From positions 1,364,001-1,428,000 of the forward strand of contig NZ_JAMLIG010000001.1 in assembly GCF_023954305.1 (NCBI RefSeq): 64,000 bases of DNA. The letters run 5' to 3'. A program made the translations under genes and the position numbers. Each line of letters begins with the position of its first letter. Position 1 is the stretch's first letter. Origin of the DNA: Mesorhizobium sp. (GTDB lineage Bacteria; Pseudomonadota; Alphaproteobacteria; Rhizobiales; Rhizobiaceae). The notes beneath the pieces are model-generated. The model was given only the letters and a program-made list of their open reading frames with translations, had not been told where the DNA came from and did not search any database. Below, piece after piece: positions 1-8,037 of this stretch.

Positions 1-1
1 G

Positions 2-310
2 CTCGGCGTGCCGGACCGGACGATCATGTACCGCCATCTGCTGCCCAACGCGATGGTGGCGACGCTGACCTTCCTGCCCTTCATCCTCAACGGCGCGATC
101 TCGACGCTCACCTCGCTCGACTTCCTCGGACTCGGCCTCCCGCCGGGGTCCGCCTCGCTCGGCGAACTCCTGAAACAGGGACAGCGCAACCTGTCGGCGC
201 CCTGGCTGGGTCTGACCGGGTTCTTCACCATAGCGCTGATGCTGTCGCTGCTGATCTTCATCGGCGAGGCCGTCCGCGACGCCTTCGACCCGCGCAAGAC
301 GTTCCGATGA
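2..310 (+). CDS. yejE: Peptide/microcin C-type ABC transporter permease, C-terminal part (YejE-like)
   Basis: This is the 3' end of a gene that begins before the window. It encodes the last roughly 100 residues of an inner-membrane permease of the peptide/nickel/microcin C ABC importer class. Visible features are an EAA-loop-like start (LGVPD..RHLLPNA), a membrane segment around LTFLPFILNGAIST, the LDFLGLGLPPG motif typical of DppC/OppC/YejE permeases, and a final membrane helix. The length of the tail and the ending FDPRKTF fit YejE better than OppC. The usual downstream partner yejF follows, but only after an intervening toxin-antitoxin pair. Its stop overlaps an ATG (ATGA, 307-310) whose frame closes after six codons, which may be a relic of the original yejF junction. 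Confidence 0.9.
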   Translation, partial: LGVPDRTIMYRHLLPNAMVATLTFLPFILNGAISTLTSLDFLGLGLPPGSASLGELLKQGQRNLSAPWLGLTGFFTIALMLSLLIFIGEAVRDAFDPRKTFR

Positions 311-321
311 GGTCGAAAACG

Positions 322-348
322 TGGTAGAAACAGATCACATTTCTACCA
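322..348. promoter_or_regulatory. Perfect inverted repeat upstream of vapB, probable autoregulatory operator
   Basis: Two 9-base arms, TGGTAGAAA (322-330) and TTTCTACCA (340-348), form a perfect inverted repeat with a 9-base spacer, ending 10 bases before the vapB start. VapB-type antitoxins normally dimerise on such palindromes to repress their own operon. That role is inferred here from position and symmetry. Confidence 0.6.
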
Positions 349-358
349 TCGGAGACGC

Positions 359-610
359 GTGATGGGCATCAACATCAAGAACGAACGGGTGGAAAAGCTG
401 GCCAAGGAGGTTGCCGGCGAGACCGGCGAGACGCTGACTGGAGCCATTCAGGTGGCTCTCGAAGAGCGGCTGGCGCGTCTGCATCGCAACCGGGATATCG
501 AGGAACGCAGGCGCAGGATCAGGGAGATCGTAGAAAGCTTCGGTCCCGTCCCGGAGGGCGTCACGAGCGACCATTCCGACCTCTATGACGAATGGGGCCT
601 GCCGAAATGA
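359..610 (+). CDS. vapB: VapB-type antitoxin (PSK-operon family)
   Basis: An 83-residue antitoxin predicted to neutralise the PIN ribonuclease encoded next and to repress the operon. The N-terminus (INIKNERVEKLAKEVAGETG) is the short DNA-binding strand-helix of the Rv0623/PSK-type VapB family. The middle is a charged helix rich in R and E, and the tail (DLYDEWGLPK) is the acidic/aromatic segment that usually wraps the toxin. Translation can start at GTG 359 or ATG 362; GGAG at 351-354 serves either. Its stop overlaps the vapC start in an ATGA junction, so the pair is translationally coupled. It lies between yejE and yejF, which are normally adjacent. Confidence 0.85.
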   Translation: MMGINIKNERVEKLAKEVAGETGETLTGAIQVALEERLARLHRNRDIEERRRRIREIVESFGPVPEGVTSDHSDLYDEWGLPK

Positions 611-999
611 TTGTCGATGCGTCGGCCGTGCTGGCCGTGCTGCTGGAAGAGCCTGAGGGACGCCAGATCGAGGATATCATCGTGAGGACTGTCGATGAAC
701 TTGTCATGTCGCCAATGAACTTTCTGGAGGCGGCGGTTCGGGTGGACCGTCTGAAATCCGAAGCCAAGTCCGAAACGTTCGATCGGTTCATGCAGTCTGC
801 GGGCATCACCTTGGTCCCGATCACCGAAGATCAGGCTTTCCGTGCCCGCCAAGCCTACAAGACCTACGGCAAGGGCAACCACCCGGCCAAGCTTAATCTC
901 GGCGACTGTTTCGCCTACGCCCTGTCCAAGGCGCGCGGCGAGCCGCTGCTGTTCAAGGGCGACGATTTCCGCCTGACCGACGTCGAGGCCGTGATTTGA
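607..999 (+). CDS. vapC: VapC-type PIN-domain ribonuclease toxin
   Basis: A 130-residue PIN-domain endoribonuclease, the predicted toxin of the vapBC pair. The acidic metal-binding residues are visible: Asp4 (IVDASA), Glu41 (NFLEAA), Asp100 (LNLGDCFAYA) and Asp119/Asp120 (FKGDDF). I use ATG 607 because it overlaps the vapB stop (ATGA) and places the first conserved Asp at residue 4; a longer reading from 592 would run back into vapB. The C-terminus overlaps the TTG start of yejF by four bases, so the toxin is coupled both to its antitoxin and to the transporter ATPase. VapC toxins commonly cleave initiator tRNA or rRNA loops; the target here is unknown. Confidence 0.9.
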   Translation: MIVDASAVLAVLLEEPEGRQIEDIIVRTVDELVMSPMNFLEAAVRVDRLKSEAKSETFDRFMQSAGITLVPITEDQAFRARQAYKTYGKGNHPAKLNLGDCFAYALSKARGEPLLFKGDDFRLTDVEAVI

Positions 1000-2624
1000 C
1001 CGCTCCCCTCGTCTCCATCCGCGATCTTTCCGTCGCGTTCTCGCAGGGTGGCAAGGAGACGCTCGCGGTCGACCGCGTGTCGTTCGACATCGGCAAGGGG
1101 GAAACGGTCGCGCTCGTCGGCGAATCCGGCTCGGGCAAGTCGGTCACGGCGCTGTCGGTGCTCAAGCTGCTCGCCTATCCGGCCGCGAGCCATCCGTCAG
1201 GCCAGATCCTGTTCAACGGCGTCGACCTGCTCGCCAAGGGCGAGAACGAATTGCGCAAGGTGCGCGGCCGCGACATCACCATGATCTTCCAGGAGCCGAT
1301 GACCTCGCTCAACCCGCTTCACACGATCGAGCGGCAGGTCGGCGAGGTGCTGAAAGTACATCAGGGCATGAACGACGCTCATGCCCGCGCCCGCACGCTG
1401 GAGCTTTTGCAGGAGGTCGGCATCCGCGATCCGGAGAAGCGTCTCGGCGCCTATCCGCACCAGCTCTCCGGCGGGCAGCGCCAACGCGTGATGATCGCGA
1501 TGGCTCTCGCCAACCAGCCGCAGCTGCTGATCGCCGACGAGCCGACGACGGCGCTCGACGTCACCGTCCAGGCGCAGATCCTGGAACTGCTGGCGAAGCT
1601 CAAGGCCGAGCGCGGCATGTCGATGCTGTTCATCACCCACGACCTCGGCATCGTGCGCAAGATCGCCGACCGCATCTGCGTCATGACACACGGCCGCATC
1701 GTTGAGACCGGGCCGACGGCGGAGGTCTTTGCCCATCCGCAGCACGAATACACCCGCCACCTGCTGGCGGCCGAACCGCGCGGCAAGCCGCCGGTCGCCG
1801 ACGCCACCAAGCCGGAAGTCATGCGCGGCGAACAGATCCGCGTCTGGTTCCCGATCAAGAAGGGTTTCTTCCGCAAGACGGTCGACAATGTGAAGGCGGT
1901 GGACGGCATCGACATATCTGTGCGGGCCGGCCAGACCATCGGCATCGTCGGCGAATCCGGGTCTGGCAAGACGACGCTGGGGCTGGCGCTTGCCCGCATG
2001 ATATCGTCGAAGGGGCGCATCGATTTCGGCGGGCGCGACATCAACACCTATTCGTTCAAGCAGATGCGGCCGCTCAGGCGCGAACTGCAGATCGTCTTCC
2101 AGGATCCGTTCGGTTCGCTCAGCCCGCGCATGTCGGTGTCCGAGATCATCGAGGAGGGGCTGAAGATCCACGAGCCCGAGCAGACGCCCGCCCAGCGCGA
2201 CAAGGCGGTGGTCGACGTGCTCAACGAGGTCGGGCTCGATCCGGAGACCCGCTTCCGCTACCCGCACGAATTCTCCGGCGGGCAGAGGCAGCGTATCGCG
2301 ATTGCCCGCGCCATGGTCCTCAAGCCGAAATTCGTCATGCTGGACGAGCCGACATCGGCGCTCGACATGAGCGTGCAGGCGCAGGTGGTGGACCTGTTGC
2401 GCACGCTGCAACAGAAGCATGGCCTCGCCTACCTCTTCATCAGCCACGATCTGAGGGTCGTCAGGGCACTGGCAAACGAGGTGATCGTGATGCGCAACGG
2501 CGTCGTGGTGGAGAAAGGGCCTTCGGAGCGGATCTTCGCCGCGCCCGAGACCGACTACACCAAGGCGCTGATCGCCGCGGCCTTCAACATCGAGACCGCC
2601 AAGCAGCATGCGGTGAACGAGTAG
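996..2624 (+). CDS. yejF: Peptide ABC transporter double ATPase (YejF-like)
   Basis: A 542-residue cytoplasmic protein with two fused ABC ATPase domains that powers YejBE-type import of peptides or microcin C-like compounds. Domain 1 has Walker A GESGSGKS (42-49), signature LSGGQRQ (157-163) and Walker B LLIADEP. Domain 2 has Walker A GESGSGKT (319-326), signature FSGGQRQ (427-433) and VMLDEP. The oppD/F-type linker and oligopeptide ABC C-terminal segments are present. The only upstream start giving a full first strand is TTG 996, which overlaps the vapC stop (TTGA). That weak start was probably created when vapBC was placed between yejE and yejF. Confidence 0.92.
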   Translation: MTAPLVSIRDLSVAFSQGGKETLAVDRVSFDIGKGETVALVGESGSGKSVTALSVLKLLAYPAASHPSGQILFNGVDLLAKGENELRKVRGRDITMIFQEPMTSLNPLHTIERQVGEVLKVHQGMNDAHARARTLELLQEVGIRDPEKRLGAYPHQLSGGQRQRVMIAMALANQPQLLIADEPTTALDVTVQAQILELLAKLKAERGMSMLFITHDLGIVRKIADRICVMTHGRIVETGPTAEVFAHPQHEYTRHLLAAEPRGKPPVADATKPEVMRGEQIRVWFPIKKGFFRKTVDNVKAVDGIDISVRAGQTIGIVGESGSGKTTLGLALARMISSKGRIDFGGRDINTYSFKQMRPLRRELQIVFQDPFGSLSPRMSVSEIIEEGLKIHEPEQTPAQRDKAVVDVLNEVGLDPETRFRYPHEFSGGQRQRIAIARAMVLKPKFVMLDEPTSALDMSVQAQVVDLLRTLQQKHGLAYLFISHDLRVVRALANEVIVMRNGVVVEKGPSERIFAAPETDYTKALIAAAFNIETAKQHAVNE

Positions 2625-2634
2625 GACCCTGCCG

Positions 2635-3588
2635 ATGACAGCCAGCAAACCGAGCGGAAAAGTCCTGCTCGCCGTCACCGGCTTCAGCCCGCATCAATGG
2701 ATGGAGCTCCTGTCGACCCGGCGACACGTGGTCCTCGAACCTGCCGCACCGGACGATCCCGCCATCGAATACGCAGTCGTCTGGAAACAGCGGCCGCGCA
2801 TTCTCGAAAAACTGCCCAATCTCAAGGCGATCTTCTCGGTCGGCGCGGGGGTCGACCATCTGTTCACCGATCCCGGCCTGCCGCAGGTGCCGATCGTGCG
2901 GGTCGTGGCCGACAACCTGACGCAATACATGACCGAATATGTCGCCTGGCGTGTTCTGGACCACCACCGACAGGGACGCCTCTACCGCACTCAGCAAGCG
3001 AAGATGGTATGGCATGAGCCGTTCCAACCCCCCGCCAACGAGGTCTGCGTCGGCATCATGGGTCTTGGCAATCTGGGTCGCGCCAGTGCGAAGGCGCTGC
3101 TTTCGCTGGGGTTTGCCGTCAACGGCTGGTCGCGCAAGCCGCAGCAGATGGACGGCGTGAGGTGTTTCGACGGCGAGGCCGGGTTGACGCCCTTTCTCAA
3201 TGCCACCGACATGCTGGTCGTGCTCCTGCCCTATACGCCCGCGACGCACGGCATCGTCGACTATTCGGTGCTGCGCCGGCTGCGACGAGACAATGGGCTC
3301 GGCGGCGCCTTTCTGATCAATGCGGGCCGCGGAAAACTGCAGAAGGAAGCGGACATCCTGCGCGCGCTGGAGGACGGCACGCTGAAGGAGGCGAGCCTCG
3401 ACGTGTTCGAGCAGGAACCGCTGCCGACGGCCAGCCCGCTGTGGGAGCACCCGCGTGTTTTCGTCACGCCGCACGCGGCCGCGACCTCCGATCCGGCACA
3501 CCTTGCCGGGCCGATGCTCGACCAGATGGACGGTTGCGACCGCGGCGAGCCGCTCCGGAACCTGGTCGACCGCGACGCTGGATACTGA
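2635..3588 (+). CDS. ghrA: D-isomer 2-hydroxyacid dehydrogenase, glyoxylate/hydroxypyruvate reductase A type
   Basis: A 317-residue NAD(P)H-dependent reductase predicted to reduce glyoxylate or hydroxypyruvate. The Rossmann glycine motif GLGNLG is at residues 143-148. The catalytic triad is visible as Arg232 (NAGRG), Glu261 (EQEPLP) and His280 (TPHAAA). The sequence follows the short GhrA subgroup rather than SerA or GhrB, because it lacks their long N- and C-terminal extensions. It starts ten bases after yejF on the same strand and could be cotranscribed, although a metabolic link to peptide uptake is not obvious. The substrate is inferred from the family. Confidence 0.85.
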   Translation: MTASKPSGKVLLAVTGFSPHQWMELLSTRRHVVLEPAAPDDPAIEYAVVWKQRPRILEKLPNLKAIFSVGAGVDHLFTDPGLPQVPIVRVVADNLTQYMTEYVAWRVLDHHRQGRLYRTQQAKMVWHEPFQPPANEVCVGIMGLGNLGRASAKALLSLGFAVNGWSRKPQQMDGVRCFDGEAGLTPFLNATDMLVVLLPYTPATHGIVDYSVLRRLRRDNGLGGAFLINAGRGKLQKEADILRALEDGTLKEASLDVFEQEPLPTASPLWEHPRVFVTPHAAATSDPAHLAGPMLDQMDGCDRGEPLRNLVDRDAGY

Positions 3589-3591
3589 CCG

Positions 3592-4440
3592 TCAGGGCCG
3601 ACGGTAGCCGGTCGGCTGGCCGTAGAGATAACTTATCCGCGACACCGCGTTCGCGAGCGGTTCGAGCGCGACCGTCATCGTGTGCCCATTGGCATGGATG
3701 ATGGTCTCGGGGTCGGTCACGATCGCCACATGGCCCTTCCAGAAGGCGAGGTCTCCGCGCTTCAATTGGTCCGGCCCGATTGGATCGCCGATCGTCGCGG
3801 CCTGCATGTCGGAATCGCGGAGGACCGTCTTGCCCGACATGCGCATCGACAGTTGCACCAAGCCCGAGCAATCGATCCCGAAGGCAGACGCTCCGCCCCA
3901 GAGATACGGCGTATGAATCAGTCGTTCGGCCACGGCGACATAGTCCGGGTCCCGCTGCGCGACATCGCGCAGGTGACCCGCAATGACCGCCTCGCCCGAG
4001 GGAAGGACGGCATAGTTCGTCCCCCGCCGCTCTTCGAAGCCTACTACCTGAACCAGCGACCCCATCGACAGCGCGGACGTGGGAGCGCTTTTCAGGTCGG
4101 GTGCCGGGTAGACGAAGGTGCGGGCTGCAGAGACGAGATGGGTCGCTTTCGATGCGCCTTCGGCGAGCCCGTTCGAGCCGACATAGCCCACATACCCGTC
4201 CGATACCGACTGGATCCAGGCAAAGCCCTCGTTCTCGTCGAAGACGAGCACGTCCTGACCGGACAGGAGCTGCGTGTCGATCCCGGCTTCGAGACTCGGA
4301 GTGCGGCGCATGTCGAGCACCGGCACGCGGACATGGGCCGGGCTGCCGGCGACGAAGCTCGGCGCTTCAACCCGGCCCTCCAGCCGCTTGTCGGCCAGAT
4401 CTTCGCGAAACGCGTTCAGCCGTCGGTCCAGCACGGTCAA
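3592..4440 (-). CDS. NlpC/P60-family cell-wall hydrolase with SH3-like domains
   Basis: A roughly 282-residue putative peptidoglycan endopeptidase. From the proposed start, residues about 35-160 resemble bacterial SH3 segments and residues about 165-275 are the NlpC/P60 catalytic domain, with Cys191 in FGIDCSG, His237 in KGHVAIV and a third polar residue near HANGHT (249-253). The start is taken as TTG 4440, which overlaps the stop of the MarR gene (TTGA); GTG 4434 is an alternative. Reading further upstream would only translate the MarR gene in another frame. No signal peptide is visible, which is usual for this alphaproteobacterial subfamily. It ends four bases from ghrA, convergently. Confidence 0.85.
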   Translation of the reverse strand: MTVLDRRLNAFREDLADKRLEGRVEAPSFVAGSPAHVRVPVLDMRRTPSLEAGIDTQLLSGQDVLVFDENEGFAWIQSVSDGYVGYVGSNGLAEGASKATHLVSAARTFVYPAPDLKSAPTSALSMGSLVQVVGFEERRGTNYAVLPSGEAVIAGHLRDVAQRDPDYVAVAERLIHTPYLWGGASAFGIDCSGLVQLSMRMSGKTVLRDSDMQAATIGDPIGPDQLKRGDLAFWKGHVAIVTDPETIIHANGHTMTVALEPLANAVSRISYLYGQPTGYRRP

Positions 4441-4787
4441 ATCGGCAACTCCTTCGCCTTTGCGATGATAACGTCGCCGAAGCGTTCGAGAAAGAGCGCA
4501 CCCTCGATGGTGCGCTTCACCAGCACGTTGCGCTTGTCGTCCTCGTCGCGATGGCGCGTGACGAGCTTCAACGCTCCCATGGTGTCGAGCGCCCGGGTCA
4601 CCACTGGCTTGGTGACGTTGAGCGCAGCGGCGAGACCGCGAACTGTGTGGGGCGGAGGATCGAGATAGATCGTGAGAAGGAGCGCCAGCTGCCTGTGCGA
4701 CAGGTCGGGCATTCCGGCATTGACCTCGGAAAGACACACGCCCTGCCACAGCCGCAAAGCCTGACTGGGTCGCAGGTTGACCGCCAT
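4437..4787 (-). CDS. MarR-family winged-helix transcriptional regulator
   Basis: A 116-residue small winged-helix DNA-binding protein. The central segment (LSHRQLALLLTIY, VRGLAAALNVTKPVVTRALDTMG) is the helix-turn-helix, followed by a wing rich in charged residues (RHRDEDDKRN). No metal or redox Cys pattern is visible; a single Cys lies near the N-terminus (GVCLSE). It sits between a cell-wall hydrolase gene, whose start overlaps its stop, and an aminopeptidase gene on the same strand. This trio is common in Rhizobiales as far as I recall, so the regulator may govern the set. Its ligand is not deducible. Confidence 0.8.
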   Translation of the reverse strand: MAVNLRPSQALRLWQGVCLSEVNAGMPDLSHRQLALLLTIYLDPPPHTVRGLAAALNVTKPVVTRALDTMGALKLVTRHRDEDDKRNVLVKRTIEGALFLERFGDVIIAKAKELPI

Positions 4788-4859
4788 CGATTGGGACCTG
4801 ACCTGTTATTGTTTCGGACCCGTTCCATTCAATGCCCGGACAAGCTGAAACACAAGGTC

Positions 4860-6236
4860 CTATGCCCGATAACGAGACGAAATCACCCGCTCGATCGCGC
4901 GAATGGCCTGCGCCTCGCCGCCGGCGATGCCGTGCGGGCGGTCGGAGGGCGACCAGCCGAACACGTCGAAATGCGCCCACGCTTTCGCCCTGCCGACGAA
5001 GCGCTTGAGAAACAGCGCCGCGATGATCGACCCGGCGAAGCCGTCCGTGTTGACGTTGTTGATGTCGGCCACCTTGGAGGAATACTTGCCGTCGTAGGGC
5101 ATCCAGAGCGGCATGCGCCAGAGCGGGTCGGCCGCGGTGACGGAAGCTTGCATCAGATCGGCGGCCAGCGCCTCATCGTCGGTGAAGAACGGCGGGAGGT
5201 CGGGGCCGAGCGCAACACGTGCGGCGCCTGTCAGCGTCGCCATGTCGATCATCAGTTCAGGCTCCTCCTCGTCGCCATAGGCAAGCGCGTCGGCGAGGAT
5301 CAGGCGCCCCTCGGCGTCAGTATTGCCCACTTCGACGGTCAGGCCCTTGCGGCTGCGCAGGATGTCGCTCGGACGGAAGGCATTGCCGGCGATCGAATTC
5401 TCGACGACAGGCAGGAGAACGCGAAGCCGGACCGGAAGCCTCGCTGACATGACCATATGTGCCAAGCCCATCACATTAGCGGCGCCGCCCATATCCTTCT
5501 TCATCAGGAGCATGCTGGAGGCCGGCTTGATGTCGAGGCCGCCGGTGTCGAAGCAGACGCCTTTTCCTACCAGCGTTACCTTCGGAGCATCGCTGTTCCC
5601 CCAGCGGATATCGATGAGCCGCGGCGCTTCGGCGGCGGCGCGGCCTACCGCGTGGATCATCGGGAAATTGCGTGCCAGCAGGTCGTCGCCACCGATCACC
5701 GTCATTTCGGCACCGTGCGCATTGGCGAGCTTTCGTGCGGCCGCCTCGACGTCGTCCGGGCCCATGTCGTTGGTTGGCGTGTTGATGAGGTCGCGCGCAA
5801 GGAACACACCCTCGGCGAGCCTCTCCGCACCCGCCTTGTCAGCGCCTCGCGGCAGGGCGAAGCGGATGTCGCGATGTGGCTTGCGGCCATAGGCGGTGAA
5901 GGCATAGCCGCCGAGCAGGAGCCCGAGGGCGGCATTGTCGGGATCGGCGGGCGGCGTCGCGAAATGCCAGTCACCTTCGGGCAGGGTGCGGGCCAGCGCG
6001 CCGGGCAGCATCGGCAGGTGGCCGCCGGACTGGTCGCCCAAGCCAAACAGCGCTCCCGACACGTTTCCCTCGGTGTCTGCCAGGAGAAGCGTCCGTCCTT
6101 CTTCGCCGGTAAAGGAATTCGCCTTGGCCCAGGCGAGGACCTGCGTCGGAAGGCCCGCTCCGTCGAGCCCTCCCTTAGCGATCAGATGGACCGGATGCGA
6201 CGATGCAGAGCGCTCTGGAAGAAGGGTGACAGGCAT
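4860..6236 (-). CDS. Leucyl aminopeptidase family protein (M17)
   Basis: A 458-residue cytosolic aminopeptidase of peptidase family M17 that removes N-terminal residues using two metal ions. The signature NTDAEGRL is at residues 305-312. Other metal and catalytic elements are VGKGVCFDTGG (223-233, metal-binding Lys225 and Asp230) and MKKDMGGAA (245-253). Family members are about 460-500 residues and form hexamers. The N-terminal domain is divergent from PepA, so I do not assign the pepA symbol. ATG 6236 gives a normal N-terminus. It is the upstream gene of a minus-strand run with the MarR regulator and the NlpC/P60 hydrolase, 72 bases before the MarR start. Confidence 0.9.
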   Translation of the reverse strand: MPVTLLPERSASSHPVHLIAKGGLDGAGLPTQVLAWAKANSFTGEEGRTLLLADTEGNVSGALFGLGDQSGGHLPMLPGALARTLPEGDWHFATPPADPDNAALGLLLGGYAFTAYGRKPHRDIRFALPRGADKAGAERLAEGVFLARDLINTPTNDMGPDDVEAAARKLANAHGAEMTVIGGDDLLARNFPMIHAVGRAAAEAPRLIDIRWGNSDAPKVTLVGKGVCFDTGGLDIKPASSMLLMKKDMGGAANVMGLAHMVMSARLPVRLRVLLPVVENSIAGNAFRPSDILRSRKGLTVEVGNTDAEGRLILADALAYGDEEEPELMIDMATLTGAARVALGPDLPPFFTDDEALAADLMQASVTAADPLWRMPLWMPYDGKYSSKVADINNVNTDGFAGSIIAALFLKRFVGRAKAWAHFDVFGWSPSDRPHGIAGGEAQAIRAIERVISSRYRA

Positions 6237-6653
6237 GGCTGGTCCGAGGAATCCCGACGAAACTGAGTCGCCAAGCTAGCCGCCAGGCCGACGCGCCGCA
6301 ATTCGCAGCGACGCGCAGATCACTGAAGTCTGGCGCACCCGCTTTGGTACCGGACGTTGCTCTGCGTGCCCGTGAACGGCCCTCTCGCGCTCTCGCATGC
6401 AGCCAGAGTTGCAAATGGTCCGGCCGAAAATCCGCTCGCGGACAAGGCCTTGCCGTCCGCTCCCGAGACGAAGATCGTGACGATCAGTACAAACATCAGC
6501 GCCCGCCTGCTTTATCCGTGCAATGCAGAACTGCCTCAATTTCTACGTGCATGTCAATCATTGAGTGTTAACCGTCCGTTAGGGTTAACGGAATATTTCT
6601 CGGGAGCAGGGAGGCCGTTTGGTCGGCCCCAGAAGAATCCTGCCGGAGGCCCC
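6237..6653. promoter_or_regulatory. 417-bp intergenic region between divergent M17 peptidase and tadD, with a CtrA-like motif
   Basis: No convincing gene is seen here. The notable signal is a 7-base inverted repeat GTTAACC/GGTTAAC at 6567-6573 and 6583-6589. The same stretch reads TTAA-N7-TTAG (6568-6582), one base from the CtrA consensus TTAA-N7-TTAA. It lies about 65-85 bases before the tadD start, where a promoter element would be expected. CtrA control is inference from the motif and from the known CtrA control of Caulobacter pilus genes. Confidence 0.4.
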
Positions 6654-7475
6654 ATGTCAGCAGCCCGTTCCGCGACCCGTTTCGGACGAAAGCTCGCGAC
6701 GGCGGCCAGCATCATGATGATGGCGGCCGCGCTCGGCGGCTGCGCCTCGAAGAGCAGCATGACCACCGGCTCGGTCAACAAGTCGTACGGCAAGTCGATC
6801 GACCAGATGTCCACGGGCGAACTCGAGGGTGCCGCCGACCGGCTCGGGCGCGACTACGCCAAGAATCCGAAGGACAAGGCGACGGCTCTCGCCTACTCGA
6901 CCGTCTTGCAGATGAACGGCCGCGCCGACCAGTCGCTTGCCGTGATGCGCATGCTGGCGATCGCGCATCCGACCGACCGTGAGGTGCTTGCCGCCTACGG
7001 CAAGTCGCTCGCCGCCGTCGGCCAGTTCGAACAGGCACTCGATGCGGTGCGTCGCGCGCAGACGCCGGAATATCCGGATTGGAAACTGCTGTCGGCGGAA
7101 GCCGCGATCCTCGACCAGCTGGGACAGGCCGCGAGCGCGCGCCAGCTCTATCGCAAGGCTCTTGACCTGCGCCCCGACGAGCCCACCATCCTGTCCAATC
7201 TCGGCATGTCCTACGTGCTCGAAGGCGATCTCAAGACCGCCGAGATGCATATGCGCTCGGCCTCGCAGAAAGCCGGCGCCGACAGCCGCGTGCGCCAGAA
7301 CCTCGCGCTCGTCGTCGGCCTCCAGGGCCGCTTCGAGGAGGCCGAGCAGATCGCCCGCCAGGAGCTCTCTCCCGAGCAGGCAAAGGCCAACGTCGCCTAT
7401 CTCCGCTCGATGCTCGCCCAGCAGAACGCCTGGAGCGAGCTGAAGGACAAGAAGGAAGCGAAGAACACCAACTGA
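6654..7475 (+). CDS. tadD: TadD-like TPR lipoprotein of the tad pilus system
   Basis: A 273-residue outer-membrane-associated lipoprotein that helps assemble the Tad secretin and pilus. The N-terminus has a basic region, a hydrophobic stretch and a lipobox ending in Cys30 (AALGGC). Several tetratricopeptide repeats follow (about residues 55-250), for example the YRKALDLRPDEPTILSNLGMSYVLEGDLKTA-type units. ATG 6654 is chosen because it gives a classical lipoprotein signal and has GGAGG at 6645-6649; an in-frame reading from 6357 would add about 99 residues that hide the signal. It lies on the strand opposite to tadB/tadC and converges on them across a DUF305 gene. Confidence 0.88.
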   Translation: MSAARSATRFGRKLATAASIMMMAAALGGCASKSSMTTGSVNKSYGKSIDQMSTGELEGAADRLGRDYAKNPKDKATALAYSTVLQMNGRADQSLAVMRMLAIAHPTDREVLAAYGKSLAAVGQFEQALDAVRRAQTPEYPDWKLLSAEAAILDQLGQAASARQLYRKALDLRPDEPTILSNLGMSYVLEGDLKTAEMHMRSASQKAGADSRVRQNLALVVGLQGRFEEAEQIARQELSPEQAKANVAYLRSMLAQQNAWSELKDKKEAKNTN

Positions 7476-7511
7476 CCTCCGCGCACCGCGCGCGGGGAAC
7501 AAGCAACCGCG

Positions 7512-7541
7512 CCCTTGGTTGACAACCGTCCGAACCAAGGG
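7512..7541. repeat. Inverted repeat between tadD and the DUF305 gene
   Basis: CCCTTGGTT (7512-7520) and AACCAAGGG (7533-7541) pair perfectly across a 12-base loop. The right arm touches the GGGAGAG ribosome-binding region of the gene starting at 7550, and the loop side contains a TTGACA hexamer (7519-7524). It could be a terminator for tadD, an operator, or an RNA hairpin masking the downstream binding site. The sequence does not decide between these. Confidence 0.4.
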
Positions 7542-7549
7542 AGAGCCTG

Positions 7550-8002
7550 ATGTACCCCTATGTCCGTTTTGGTGTCATGATCGCGGTCTCGACCGCAGTC
7601 ATGTACTCGCTGACCTACCTGAACGTCTACCAGAGCAGCCATATTCGCTGGAGCGAAACAAGGGTCTACATGGCCCTGATCATGGGCTCGGCGATGGCCG
7701 TCGTCATGCTGTCCTTTATGCTCCACATGTATAAGGTCCGTCTCGCGAATGTCGCGATCATGGCGGTCTCCGCGCTGATCTTCGCGGGATCGCTCTATCT
7801 CGTTCGCAGCCAGGCAGCGGTCGAGGATTCATCATGGATGAAGGCGATGATACCGCACCATTCCATCGCCATCCTGACCAGCGAGCGCGCTCAACTCGCA
7901 GATCCCCGCGTCAGAGATCTGGCAGCGAAGATCATCGAGGCACAACGCCGGGAAACCGCCGAGATGGAGGCGCTGATCGCCGACCTCGAGAGCGGGCGAT
8001 AG
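7550..8002 (+). CDS. DUF305-domain membrane protein
   Basis: A 150-residue inner-membrane protein. Hydrophobic stretches at about 5-24, 40-60 and 66-85 suggest three membrane helices. The C-terminal part has the DUF305 core: SSWMKAMIPHHSIAI with the His103-His104 pair, then an acidic and basic helix (LAAKIIEAQRRETAEME). DUF305 proteins are ferritin-like four-helix domains whose paired histidines are thought to bind metals such as copper. It starts 74 bases after tadD on the same strand and converges with tadC. No connection to pilus assembly is known to me, so its place inside the tad locus is unexplained. Confidence 0.82.
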   Translation: MYPYVRFGVMIAVSTAVMYSLTYLNVYQSSHIRWSETRVYMALIMGSAMAVVMLSFMLHMYKVRLANVAIMAVSALIFAGSLYLVRSQAAVEDSSWMKAMIPHHSIAILTSERAQLADPRVRDLAAKIIEAQRRETAEMEALIADLESGR

Positions 8003-8037
8003 AACGCGGCGCCGCGCATCCCGAATCTGGGTTGGAC

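Noticed and set aside
1197..2678. A 493-codon minus-strand frame opposite yejF
   Set aside because: It covers both ATPase domains on the other strand and has no domain of its own.
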